A stretch of 64,000 nucleotides of DNA from Clavulina sp. PMI_390. Its lineage: Eukaryota; Basidiomycota; Agaricomycetes; Cantharellales; Hydnaceae. Position 1 is the stretch's first letter; each line of letters starts with the position of its first letter. The stretch is taken from positions 62,001-126,000 of the forward strand of contig WIDE01000032.1 of assembly GCA_015039315.1 (NCBI GenBank), given 5' to 3'. Made by a program: the position numbers and the translations under genes. Below the pieces are notes generated by a model. It ran no database searches, was not told where the DNA came from, and saw nothing but the letters and a program-made list of their open reading frames with translations. Positions 1 through 10,911 of this stretch are shown piece after piece.

Positions 1-2971
1 CGTCAAACCCTCTCTTCGTCCAGATGCTTATTGATGGCCTATCCAGACCATCAAACCGACCTGTGCTACAACATTGGATTGACTTTGTGATGATGACTGT
101 TGCCCAGTTCCCATCTCTTGCGCATTCAGTGTCACCCTTGTGTGATTGCATTTGCAGGCAGCTACGAGTCTGCTTCAGCGAGTATGACACAATGGTTACG
201 AACAAAGAACGGCCGCAAGCACCCCTCCAGTGGAACACCTCCGATGCCGATATCTTGCTATTCCTGAATGCTCTGGAGCGACTAGTTTTGCTGAGCTTGT
301 CAAAACCAGAGGAGACAGCACCTACCGATGATGTCGACAAGCCAACTGCAGAATCCTCAACTGGTCTTTTGGGCTATGTCTTTGGGGGTGAAACACAAAC
401 TCCTGTCGGGGAAGACACAAGTTCGGTTAGTAGCTTTTCTCTTGCCGAGAAGCTAGGAAATGGTGCTCACTCTCAATATTAGACACGCCCTACGAGCTAC
501 AAAAATCTGCAGGAGGCCGTTCGTGCTGTACACTCTTTATGGTCGATTCTTGGCGTCGCGGAAGATCTAGAGGAGCCGCCTTATCGCTCCGCTCTTGCAT
601 CTGTGGTCGTGCGAGTCCGAGCGAGATGCATGAAGACCCTCGAGCACCTATTCAAGGTGCAATCGAGCGAAGTCCTAGAGTCATTGATAGAATGCTGGCT
701 ACTTACAACAAGTCCGCAATCTGTAAGTCTCCGGTCTGTTGCTTTTCCTCAGACACTCACCAAAATGTGTCTGCAGAATTTCGACTCCAAAGCTACGGCG
801 ATTGAGGTTATAGATGACCTCACGGCGAGTGCCCAGATCGTAGTCCAAATGCTCTGTAGTAGCATCAGTTCTCGCGTCCTGGTGTCTACCCGATCAAGGA
901 GGACAACTTTCAACCCGAACTTGTGAGTGGTACTGCTCTTGCCTTATCTCTGAGTATCGCGGCACTGATCATACAAATTTAGATCGGACCTAGAAATATT
1001 CACTTTCTTAGAGTTCTATTTCCAACGACTGGAAGGGCCCATTGCTGTACAAGTCTGGCCTACCTTTGCGAATCTCTCAAAAGAACTTCTGAGCAGTCAA
1101 GAATATAAGCTGCAGATGTTCCCCCTGCTGAGGTCGGTCACTTGATCTGGCGTACCTCCACTAGTTCTCAGGAGTGTTCTTTTAGATGCACCACAGCTGC
1201 CTGCGACAAGATCTCCCAGACGCCAGCGTTTGACGACCGCAAGTTCAGGCGGGAATTGCAAGACACCTCCGTCAAACTCTTGGACAATTGTATCCTCATC
1301 GCTGGGCGGTCGTTCGATCAGGGCCATTGGCTGCGAAATCGCACCAGGGAGAAAGACGCCGTGTCTAGTGGCCGGAATTCACCTGGTATGCCCATCACCG
1401 TCATCAACTTAGCCATGTCTACTCAACTATACTTGGTTCAGAGCCAAGCGATAATGAACGCCCCGATGAGAAGAACGCGATGGCAGCTTCCAATGCAGAT
1501 CTATCAAGAACCGGGGCGGGCGATCTCATAGATCAGGTTCGTCTCTTGGTTATTATCACTGAGCCTAGATCTGACAACAGCCTTTCTTCAGATCAATCGT
1601 TATTTGTCATCAACTTGCTTGCCTGTGACGAAGCGCATACTGGTAGAAAATGACAAGGTGGCGAATGTGTGCACCAACATCGTCTACTACATCATTAGCC
1701 CTGCGATGAAGGCCCGCTCTAGGTATGCAGGTCATCTAAGTTCCCATATCCGTACTCATGTATCCCTTGAAGCAAAACCGGTTTGCCTGAAGATACGATA
1801 CTGGACCTCCTTGCGGAGTTGGTGAAAATTGCTGCTGCCTCCAAAGTCTGGAAACCGATCGTTAGCGATGCATTTGGGGACAGCCGATTCTTCAACGCGT
1901 CACCTGCAGCAAGTCTCAAATGGCGGCCACTGATCAAGGGGCTGATTGATACTGACAAACAGAGCGTGAATGACCTACTAGGTTGGTCTTCTGACGTCCC
2001 AACTGCAAAGCAACTACTGACTTCTGTTGTAGCGAAAATGGCCGCCGCTCCATCTGCTACTATTTTCACTAGCCGGGAGACGGAAATGCTCCTTCGATCT
2101 CTCAATCTCCGGCGGCTATCGTATGCCGTTTACACTGGGGATAGGAACCAGTTCTTGGCACAGCTGCCAGTCATCCAGGAACGTCTCGTCGACATCTTGC
2201 GTCCTGGGGCAGTGGCTCCAATCGTGCACAGTGAAGTGTACCTATGCATGAGGATACTGTTGTGCCGACTTTCTCCCCACAATTTGAGCAGTTTCTGGCC
2301 TGTCATGCTAACAGAGCTTGTAAGTGCCCATCTAGCGTGATATAATTGATGCTCGTTAGGTTGATGTCTCTCCACAAATAGTTACGAGTGTTCCAGCAAG
2401 TGCTCTCGAGCCCTCCAGCCGACAAGTCTGACGAGCTGCAACTTGTTCTCTCGACGTGCAAATTCCTGGACTTACTTCTCACCCTTCAGACGGAGGAGTT
2501 CCAAGTGTTCGTTCATCCCTCGACATACGTGCCCATATAAACCTCCTTTTGACACCATTTACTACAGCCACCAATGGATTTTCATCACCGATACCGTCGA
2601 CGCTGTGTATCGAGCTGATAACTCGGCGCCAGAATCTCTTATGGACCTGTTGACAGACTCTACCAGCGCGTTGCCCGACGAGAACTCCTCTGTACGTCAC
2701 TCATCGTCTCTTTCTCATGAAGTATAATTGTTAATGTTCGCCGTTTGGTCTCTAGGCAAGGGCTATTCATATCCATGATTCAGCCTGGAAAGACAAGTCG
2801 ATGCGCAAGCCCATGCTGCTCAACGTGCGCTCCATCTCGAGCATCAAGGATCTCATCCCATTCTTCTCGCACGTGAGCCTATACGCGTACGAGACGACAT
2901 ATATGGGTGGGCTGGTGGACTGGGATGCTGTGGAGCAGGGCTTATTGGAGGATCTGTTCGATGGGCGGTAG
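1..2971 (+). CDS. DOP1: DOP1 (Dopey) family protein, 3' part
   Basis: C-terminal portion of a DOP1/Dopey protein, a large peripheral membrane protein that works with Mon2 in endosome-Golgi traffic (known for the family). The reading frame is already open at base 1, so the 5' part lies outside the window. Several short introns split the coding sequence. Family blocks seen in order are the early PVLQHWIDFV segment, the helical block around 1780-2320 containing DSRFFNASP, WRPLIKGL, LLRSLNLRRLSYAVY and SEVYLCMRILLCRLSPHNL, and a final exon around 2760-2971 with DSAWKDKSMRKPMLLNVRS and YAYETTYMGGLVDW. The stop is TAG at 2969-2971. No catalytic domain is expected. Identification rests on the C-terminal blocks; exact intron borders in the first kilobase are less certain. 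Confidence 0.85.
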
Positions 2972-3249
2972 TGATAACTCATTGTCTTCCACTCTCGCTT
3001 GCTTGTCTGCTTTGGGTCATGACGAACTATACGACATTACTAGCACTATATCCTTTAGTATCTCATTATCGTTATTTTGATACCTCCTCCCTTTCCCTTT
3101 TGCGGTTCACGTTCTTTGGGCAATGATCATGATGATAACGATAGCGCGCCAGTGAATACAGAGAGTACCAAATCCATAAATCGCAGAAAGGTAAGGTACG
3201 ATCATCCGCAGATTACATAGTAGTCTTAACAACGAATAGGGAAAGCATA

Positions 3250-4711
3250 CTAGAAATCACCCCAGTTCCTTCGGAACTTGTACTACGAAAAGCAAGGATG
3301 AGTGAGCTTAGGTTCATTGAATGATCATTGCAAGGAAAAGAGCATACCTTGTACGGGACGTTTTTCCTGTTGAATGAAAAGAAGCCGTGTTTCCAGTCAA
3401 TAGGTAAATCAATGAACGATGAGAGCAAGTCTGTCGTACCTCAATTTGTCCGCATATGACTTTGGCCTCTTGTAACCACCATCCCCAGTTCCCCATTCGC
3501 CCTTCATACTTGCCTCCTTGACTGCACCCTTGAGGAACTCCTTGGGGTCGGGTTTCTTCGACGGGCGGCGATACGTCACCTTCATGCCCGCATCAACATC
3601 TGCCGCTGCACCCTCCTCATCCGGTGACACATGTCCCGTCACCTGTGGTGCATGAGCCAACTCCTCTTGTTTCGACGCGATAACGGCATCTTCTTGATCG
3701 TGCAGCTTTTGCATTTCCTCAGGAGTGATGTCGGAGAGGCCCTGGAAGTGTCGTTCTTTGTTCTCTTCTTCCAGCTCGATACGCTCGTGATTCTGGAAAT
3801 GTTCGCTGGGGCGGGAGCGGGGTGAGTGCGCGGGAAGTGGAGTAAACTCTAATGGGAGTTGGACATACATGTCTTCCGCGTGCACGTATGACTCGTCGGT
3901 TTGGGTTTCAGGAGTGTTGTGGAACTCCTCTATTGATGACATGAGGTCAGCTCCTGAGTGGAGCGGGAGCTGCGAATATGCGCCTAGCGTACGTACCCTC
4001 GTGGTGAAGGAAGAACTCGCTCTCTAAAAACGAAGATCAGAGAGGGCCCTAAAGCATTTGGGGGGTTCGGGAACCAGAAATAATAACGAACCCTCATCAT
4101 AATGGTGGCCCTCAGCACCCAACGCAGAGAAGTCTGGTAGACCCTCAAAGCCGGCCGCCTCAAACTCTTCACGGGACAGCATGCCGTCCTTGTTGGTGTC
4201 CATTTTCGCTAGGACCTCGCGTACAATTCGCTGGGCCTTTGCTTGATGAGCGGCCTCATCTGGAGACTTCTTTTGTGAGTCGAGGTGGTGTACGCCGTAA
4301 ATGGCTTGGATTTCGTCAGCGTCGAGGATGCCGTCGCTGTTGAGGTCGTGCAGGGAGAAGAAGGATTGTAGGTCGAATACATCACTGGTAGTAGTAGTGG
4401 TGTTTGGTTGAATGCGGGGAGTGAAAAGGTGGCGATGGTCAGGACGCAAGTTGGGACGGTATTCACGCCGGAACACGCGAATGGAAAGTGTAAAACATAC
4501 ATATGGTGCTCTTTGATCATCTAATTTCAGGAAACCATCAGCACAAACGAGAGAAGTGGAGTGCGCCACGAAATGTCCACTCAACGTGTCGCTTTGCGTA
4601 ATCTTTGATGCTCTCGCCTTCGGCACGGTCGTCATGAGAGTCGTGACCGCCATGAGCAGTTACAAATGCCTGCAGGTACAGAAAGAAGGCTGTTGCTGCT
4701 GTTATCCTCAT
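3250..4711 (-). CDS. SSP120: SSP120/nucleobindin-like secretory EF-hand protein
   Basis: Secretory-pathway calcium-binding protein of the fungal Ssp120/nucleobindin family. The ATG at 4709-4711 opens a signal peptide (MRITAATAFFLYLQAFVTA) followed by a His/Asp-rich stretch and DYAKRH. Next come a very small exon (MIKEHH), then two intact EF-hand loops (DLNSDGILDADE and DTNKDGMLSREE). After these come the family blocks LGAEGHHYDE, SEFFLHHEG, HNTPETQTDESY and a C-terminal tail ending YKFRRNWGDF at 3250. At least five introns are needed, each fitting GT-AG. A truncated tandem paralogue lies just upstream at 4972-5616 with a similar promoter region. Role in glycoprotein trafficking is family knowledge, not shown here. 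Confidence 0.85.
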
Positions 4712-4971
4712 CTTATGGACCAAAGTTGATAGCGCTTGGGCAATTGCCTGTCGTCGGCTCCGGCGTGGGAATCAATCAAATTCATTCAGGTCCTCATAGG
4801 AATCTCCATCAGACAAGCATCAATATTCAGAGCATCACCACTAGCACCTTGACGCGGGGATAGAAAATTAACATGGCTCTGATGTAGTACATATGGTTGT
4901 AAATAACAAAGATGTCTTGATCGGAGAAGTGGCTCAGCGTATATAAAACCAAGCAAAGGATCGTGTGCTCG

Positions 4972-5616
4972 CTATAACTCCTCCATTGACATGGCCTTGT
5001 CGTAGTGGAGGCCTTCAGTACCCAACGCAGACAAGTCTGGTAGACTCTCAAAATCAAACTCGTCAAAATCATCACGCGTCAGCATGCCGTCTACGGTAGG
5101 TTCCATCTTTGCTAGGACCTCGCGCACAATCCGATGGCCTAATTCATGGCGGCGGGCCTTCTTTGGAGCCTTGTTCTGAGAGTCGAGATCATATATGCGA
5201 TAAATGGCCTCGATTTCGTCACCGTCAAGGATATGGTCGCCGTCAAGGTCGTGCAGGGTGAAGAAGGATTGAAGGTCGTCTTCATTACTAGTGGTGTGTT
5301 TTGGTTGAATGCAGGGTATGTGCCAGTGGATGTGGCGACGGTTAGAACATAGTTGGAGCGGCATTCATGCAGTAATGGATAGAAGGAAAATCTAAAACAT
5401 ACATTTGGCGCTCTTCGGGCATCTACACATCAGAAGACGACATCAGTGCATTGAGAGCTGGAGACAGCCACGAAATGTAGACTCAACACGTTGTTTTGCG
5501 TAATCTTGGATGTTCTCGTCTTCAGTACGCTCATCATGGGCGTCTTGACCTCCATGAGCAGCCACAAATGACTGCAGGCACAGAAGGAATGCTGCTGCTA
5601 CTGTTGTTATCCTCAT
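4972..5616 (-). pseudogene. Truncated tandem copy of the SSP120-like EF-hand gene
   Basis: Second copy of the preceding gene in the same orientation. It keeps the signal peptide (MRITTVAAAFLLCLQSFVAA), the AHGGQDAHDE stretch, the small second exon and the two-EF-hand region. Decay is visible. The second loop reads EPTVDGMLTRDD, so the first Asp and the third-position Asn of the calcium loop are gone. The HH pair of the micro-exon is lost. The frame stops at 4972 straight after LGTEGLHYDKAMSMEEL, so everything after the EF-hands (about the last third of the intact protein) is missing. The start codon and splice sites still look usable, so a shortened secreted product is possible; pseudogene is the more likely reading. 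Confidence 0.7.
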
Positions 5617-5848
5617 GCGGTTGGTTACTTGTCGCCGGCTCCGATGTGAGAATACATTGAAGTTATCCATCCAAGCATCCATATTCAGAGTGACCGGCAA
5701 AGCCCACCAGCAGTCAAAAGTAGGGATACGAAATTGATAGGTCTGATATAGTACATATGATTATAAACAGCATATATGCCTTGGCTAGAGGAAGAGGGTG
5801 ATCTAGAAGTGTGTAGCACTGACAAGGAACGCCTAACAGATAACTTCG

Positions 5849-6442
5849 CTACCGAATGCGTTTCCCGAGTTGCAGGCGGGGACCATGTCTAGTTTGAATA
5901 ACGTCCAGTCAGCATGCAATTAAAAGGGAGAGAGTGGCGGCTCTACACGTACCCTCGTATCTTCTTCTTCGGCTTCACTGGGTGGGCGAATTCGGATGGT
6001 TCAGCACCAAAGCGATATTTGTTCATAGCCCACATGATGTATCTATGGTGGCATTAGAAGAGTTACTGTAAGCTTCAGAATTCTCAAGAGATGGAGAGAC
6101 GCGCAGGTAAGTCAGGTTACGCACCGCCGGTCCTGCACACCAACTCCCAGCTTCTTGAAATCATTCCGGCGCATGACGAAGAGGTCTTCCCATTTCTCAA
6201 CACTAACGCGCTTTTCTACATCCCTTCCAATCGCTGTCAAGAAGTCCTGCGCACTAGCAAGCCCGTCTAAGAAGAATAAATGTGTTGCAGAATTTCTTCA
6301 GCCGTGAATTCTGGAGGATGACGAGAGAGAGAAACGCACTACGCGGAACAGGGACGTGCAGCAAGCTTCGGCTATAGAACCGCACACCGGCTGGGGCGGC
6401 AGTAGCAGCGACAGTGCGCTGCCAGACGTTGGTCAAGAGCAT
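5849..6442 (-). CDS. FYV4: Mitochondrial small-subunit ribosomal protein mS41 (IGR-motif, Fyv4-like)
   Basis: Small mitochondrial protein of the IGR-motif family (yeast Fyv4/mS41), a component of the mitoribosomal small subunit. The first exon, from ATG at 6440-6442, encodes an Arg/Ala-rich, acidic-poor leader typical of a mitochondrial targeting peptide. After an intron the protein continues with ASAQDFLTAIGRDVEKR, which carries the eponymous IGR, then KWEDLFVMRRNDFKKLGV and, after a further intron, RYIMWAMNKYRFG. A basic tail (VKPKKKIRG) is followed by a last short exon ending in TAG at 5849. Three introns fit GT-AG. It is divergent from SNU114 with about 220 bp between the two start codons, so they probably share a promoter region. 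Confidence 0.8.
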
Positions 6443-6664
6443 TGGTTTGTGTCGAGGAAGAGAACAAAGCTAGGCCAAACAACTGGCGCGCTTAGCCTCG
6501 AAGTTTCCAAACTTTGGATTCGCCAATCGTGATCTCAGCGTGAACGACATCTCGTCTCTCAGTAGTTTGACGACATCACCTGTCCTTCCCATCGCTCTCT
6601 GGACTTTTCTTCCCTCGGTGAACTCTAATCGACTGTCAATTGGCGAAACCTTGGACTGAACGAA

Positions 6665-9600
6665 ATGGACCAATATGATGAGGTTGGAAGCGTGTTCTTC
6701 GCGTTCACTTTGTGGATTATGCGCTCAATGTATTCTGTGTACAGTTCGGAAACTATATCGGAGAGGACTTGCTCGATTCCGATGATGATGAGTTCGGAGG
6801 GCTTGGGGACCCGCAAGGGCAACAAAGCCCTACGCATTTGGCAGGGTTTAACGATGATGAGGAAATGGAGGAGCCCGTAGACAACAGTATGGCCCTAATG
6901 GAGGTGGATGGTGTGTACTAGCCTTAGCTTGCGCGCCATATCCCTACAACTGATCACATTTGCTTTAGATGGCCCACAACCTAGCGCTGTAGTACTTCAT
7001 GAACACAAGAAGTATTACCCCACAGCGCAAGAGGTATATGGAGCTGACGTGGAGACCCTTGTTCAAGAGGAAGACGCTCAACCACTCTCAGAACCCATCG
7101 TCGCACCAGTAAAGGTCCGCAGGTGGGCTATCCAGGAGAAAGATCTCCCAGAGACCCGATACGATAAGGGGTAGGCATTTATCTACAGAACTGGCTACCG
7201 AATCTGACGTCTCCTCTATCTCCCTAGTTTCTTGCTGAACATGCTACAATTCCCCTCCATGGTGCGAAACGTCGCTATTGTTGGACACTTGCATCATGGC
7301 AAAACTGCTCTCATGGACATGTTGGTCCACGAGACACACGTCCTCCCTTGGGACTCCGACAAACAGGTGAGCCTCTATGTGTGAATTAGTGTTGACTCGG
7401 CTGGCTGACGGATTTACTGGCAAGCTTCGCTACACTGACACTCACCCACTCTCAATATCCCGCATGATTTCTCTGAAATCTTCCCCCATGAGCCTTATTC
7501 TGCAATCATCTGCTGGGAAATCCCATCTGTTCAATCTCATCGATACCCCGGGCCATGTCAACTTTGTTGACGAGGTGGCCTCTGCCATTCGACTTGTGGA
7601 CGGAATCATCCTCGTTGTGGATGTAGTCGAAGGGGTGAGTGTTTCCTGCCCCACAACAGGATATAGTCATATTGATGATATAAATCCTTCCTGTGACGAT
7701 AGGTCATGGCGAATACGGAAGCGATCATTCGACATGCTCTAGCACAAAATGTCGCAATCACGCTCGTCGTGAATAAAGTCGACCGCCTCATTCTCGAGCT
7801 GAGAATACCGCCTTCGGACGCATACTTCAAAATCAAGGCTACAATTGAGGAGGTGAATGGGGTCATCGCGTGAGCCCGCTCAGTATTATGATTGTGTCTA
7901 TTGCCAGTGACATTGGGCCCCAATTCTTAGTGGAATTTCGAACGATCCAGAACTCCGCTTGAGCCCTGAACGCGGCAATGTTGCATTTGCAAGCTCAGAT
8001 CTGGGGTATTGCTTCACGTTAAAGAGCTTCGCCGATCTATATGCCGAAACATACGGTGGGCTCCAATTTGGTGCCACGAAATCCTTCATTTTCCTAACGT
8101 GTTTGTTGCTGTACAGGCAAATTCGACACAAAAGAATTCGCGCTGAGGTTGTGGGGCGACATCTACTTCAACGAGGATGGCCGAAAGTTCACCCGGACGC
8201 AAGATAACATGGATCACAAACGAACGTTTGTGCGGTTCATTCTGGAGCCGCTATATAAGCTATATAGCCAAGTATGTACCTCATCATATTGTACCATAGA
8301 GACAGCCTACTCACCTTCACTTCAATTCGCGTGTGCATAGGTCCTAAGCCAAGATTCTGAATCGCTGGCCGCCACTCTCAAAACGCTTGGTATCGAGCTC
8401 AAGCCTGTCATGTACAAAATGGACGTGCGCCCACTCCTTAAGGCTGTCCTAGACCAATTCTTCGGCACCTCCACGGGTCTCGTGGACATGGTCGTCGAGT
8501 GGGTGCCTAGTGCGGAAGATGGAGCAAAGGCCAAGGTTGAGCGCACATATTCTGGCCCACTGAATACGGAAGTGGCAGAAGCGATGTGCGCATGCGATCC
8601 GGAGGGTCCGGTGGTCGTGCATGTGAGCAAGCTGTACCACACGGCGGACGCACAAGACTTTAGGGCCTTTGGGAGGGTGATGAGTGGGACGGTCAAGAAG
8701 GGCATGACGCTCAAGGTCCTCGGAGAGGGCTTCTCGCCCGAGGACGAGGAAGACATGGTCAAGGCTGAGGTTGCAGATGTATGGATTGGGGAATCGAGGT
8801 ATGTCAATCGCCGTGGTTATCCATATGATCTGTTGCGTCTGACTGTCTTCATTCAACTTAGGTATGTCATCGATGTCCCCGAAGTCCCAGCTGGAAACCT
8901 CGTTCTTCTCGGGGGTGTCTCTGCCTCCATTTCCAAAACCGCCACACTCGTTGCGCCAACTATCCCCGACCCGTACATCTTCTCTCCCATCAACCACATC
9001 ACCAAATCTGTCCTTAAAATCGCCATCGAGCCCATCAACCCGAGCGAGCTCCCCAAGATGTTATCAGGTCTACGATCTATCAACAAGTCGTTCCCACTTG
9101 TAGCGACCAAAGTCGAAGAGAGCGGCGAGCATGTGTTGTTGGGCACTGGGGAGCTGTATCTTGATTGTGTGATGCATGATTTGAGAAAGCTTTTTGCAGA
9201 GATCGAGATCAAGGTGTCGGATCCTGTCACAAAGTTCTGCGAGACGGTTGTCGAAACTAGCGCACTCAAGTGCTATGCCGAGACTCCAAACAAAAAGTAC
9301 GTGTTGCCAATTTATACTTTTTGGTTGAGAGCTCACATTTTTTACTGGATGCAGGAACAAAATCACCATGATCGCCGAACCGCTCGAGCGCGGAATCGCA
9401 GAGGACATCGAGTCGGGGCGTATCACGATGAAGATGTCTGCAAAAGAGCGAGGGAAGCAATTTGAGGAGCGCTACCAATGGGATCTCCTCGCGTCTCGTT
9501 CAATTTGGGCGTTTGGACCGGACGATAGTGGCCCGAACATCTTGCTGGACGATACGCTACCGAGCGAGGTCGACAAGAAGCTCTTGGGCGCTGTGAAGGA

Positions 9601-10511
9601 GCATGTGAAACAGGGCTTCCAGTGGGGAGCAAGAGAAGGCCCATTATGCGATGAGCGTGAGTTATTCAGCTTGTCCTGTTGAATAGACGGAGATGTGCTG
9701 ACGCGGGCATGCTAGCGATTCGGAATGTCAAATTCAGGATATTGGATGCGTCGCTGGCTGCGGAGCCGATCTATCGTGGCGGAGGCCAGATCGTCCCTAC
9801 CGCGCGGCGGGTCTGCTACTCATCGTTCTTAATGGTATGTTCAATCAAGACCCGTCTCAATTCCGTGGGGATTGTCCATCTCCTAATCCCCATGTTACTC
9901 TTCCGTAGGCAACTCCGCGGCTTATGGAGCCTGTTTATTACGTTGAGGTGCAAGCGCCACAGGACTGCATATCAGCTGTGTACACGGTCCTTGCACGACG
10001 ACGTGGACATGTTACACAGGATATTCCCAAGGCTGGCTCGCCCCTGTATACTATCAAGGCGCTGATTCCCGTCATTGACTCAAATGGCTTCGAGACGGAT
10101 CTGCGAACAGCCACCCAAGGGCAGGCGTTCTGCCAGCAGATGTTTGACCATTGGGCCATTGTCCCAGGTCCGCAATTTTTCTTTTCCCGGGCCCTAGACG
10201 GTCGAGATGCATAGAAAGATCGCTGACATTTTGTGTACATTGATTACAGGTGATCCGACGGATAGCTCCATTCCCCTCCGACCGCTGGAACCCGCCTCGG
10301 GGCAGGCTCTTGCCCGCGACCTCGTGCTCAAGACTAGGAGAAGGAAGGGTTTGGGTGATCAAATTGCTGTGTCCAAGTATCTGGACGATGAGTTTGTGGT
10401 AAGCACCATTGCAGGACTGATCAAGCTTTGTGCATCATGCTGATATTCGCTTCGTTGCCCCACGCACAGCTTGCACTATCAGCTTCGGGGCATGCAGACC
10501 TCCTCGGGTAG
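6665..10511 (+). CDS. SNU114: U5 snRNP GTPase Snu114 (EFTUD2 orthologue)
   Basis: EF-2-like GTPase of the U5 snRNP that controls spliceosome activation and disassembly with Prp8 and Brr2. Exon 1 is only 18 nt (MDQYDE) and joins to [19 protein letters not shown] after a 60-nt intron at 6683-6742. This matches the conserved YDEFGNYIG start of the family and fixes the start. The acidic N-terminus precedes the GTPase domain with G1 GHLHHGKT (near 7285), G3 DTPGH (near 7545) and G4 NKVD (near 7776). EF-2-type domains II-V follow, with [36 protein letters not shown] and [11 protein letters not shown]. The last exon is just 42 nt (10470-10511). That exon has an independent copy at 25259-25300. Many short introns interrupt the gene. 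Confidence 0.93.
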
Positions 10512-10911
10512 TAGAGTAGCTACTTGTAATTTTTTCATGTGCCTATATGTCTTGCAATGCACGATGCTGTGCGTGGCCTACTATTTTTGTGACCTCGACT
10601 CAGAATGCCTGGTGTCAAACAAGGGAGACGCCAGGCTCGCCATGACTCATTTCTCAACACCCGCTCTATCGCCGATTTTCGCAGACCGTTGAATAGGACC
10701 CTGACACTGACGGGTCCATTGAAAAAAGCATTGGGTGATTGTCAATGATTGTCACCCAAACAACCCAGGGTGCATGCACTGCCAGTTCGTTGGCTTTTCG
10801 ATCAGGATGATGCACCCGATGCAACGCTATATAAGTCACTACTCTTCAAGTTTGATGGCCAGTAACAATTCCTTGCCTACCTGATTCTCACATTACTTCC
10901 GTCTTGATAAA
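10512..10911 (+). promoter_or_regulatory. Intergenic promoter region of the first AAA gene, with TATA box
   Basis: This 400-bp spacer separates the SNU114 stop from the first AAA start. It contains TATATAAG at 10828-10835, 77 bp before the ATG. The stretch 10711-10850 is recognisably similar to the region upstream of the inverted AAA copy (25000-25120 on the minus strand). Shared pieces are a run of A followed by AGCAT, the 10-mer ATGATTGTCA, CCAAACAA, TGCA(T)GCACTG and finally TATATAAGTCACT. That conservation suggests a duplicated promoter rather than chance. No ORF here has recognisable coding content. Confidence 0.6.

Noticed and set aside
8322..8997. Antisense frames over SNU114
   Set aside because: They are shadows of a strongly conserved GTPase on the other strand, with no domain of their own.
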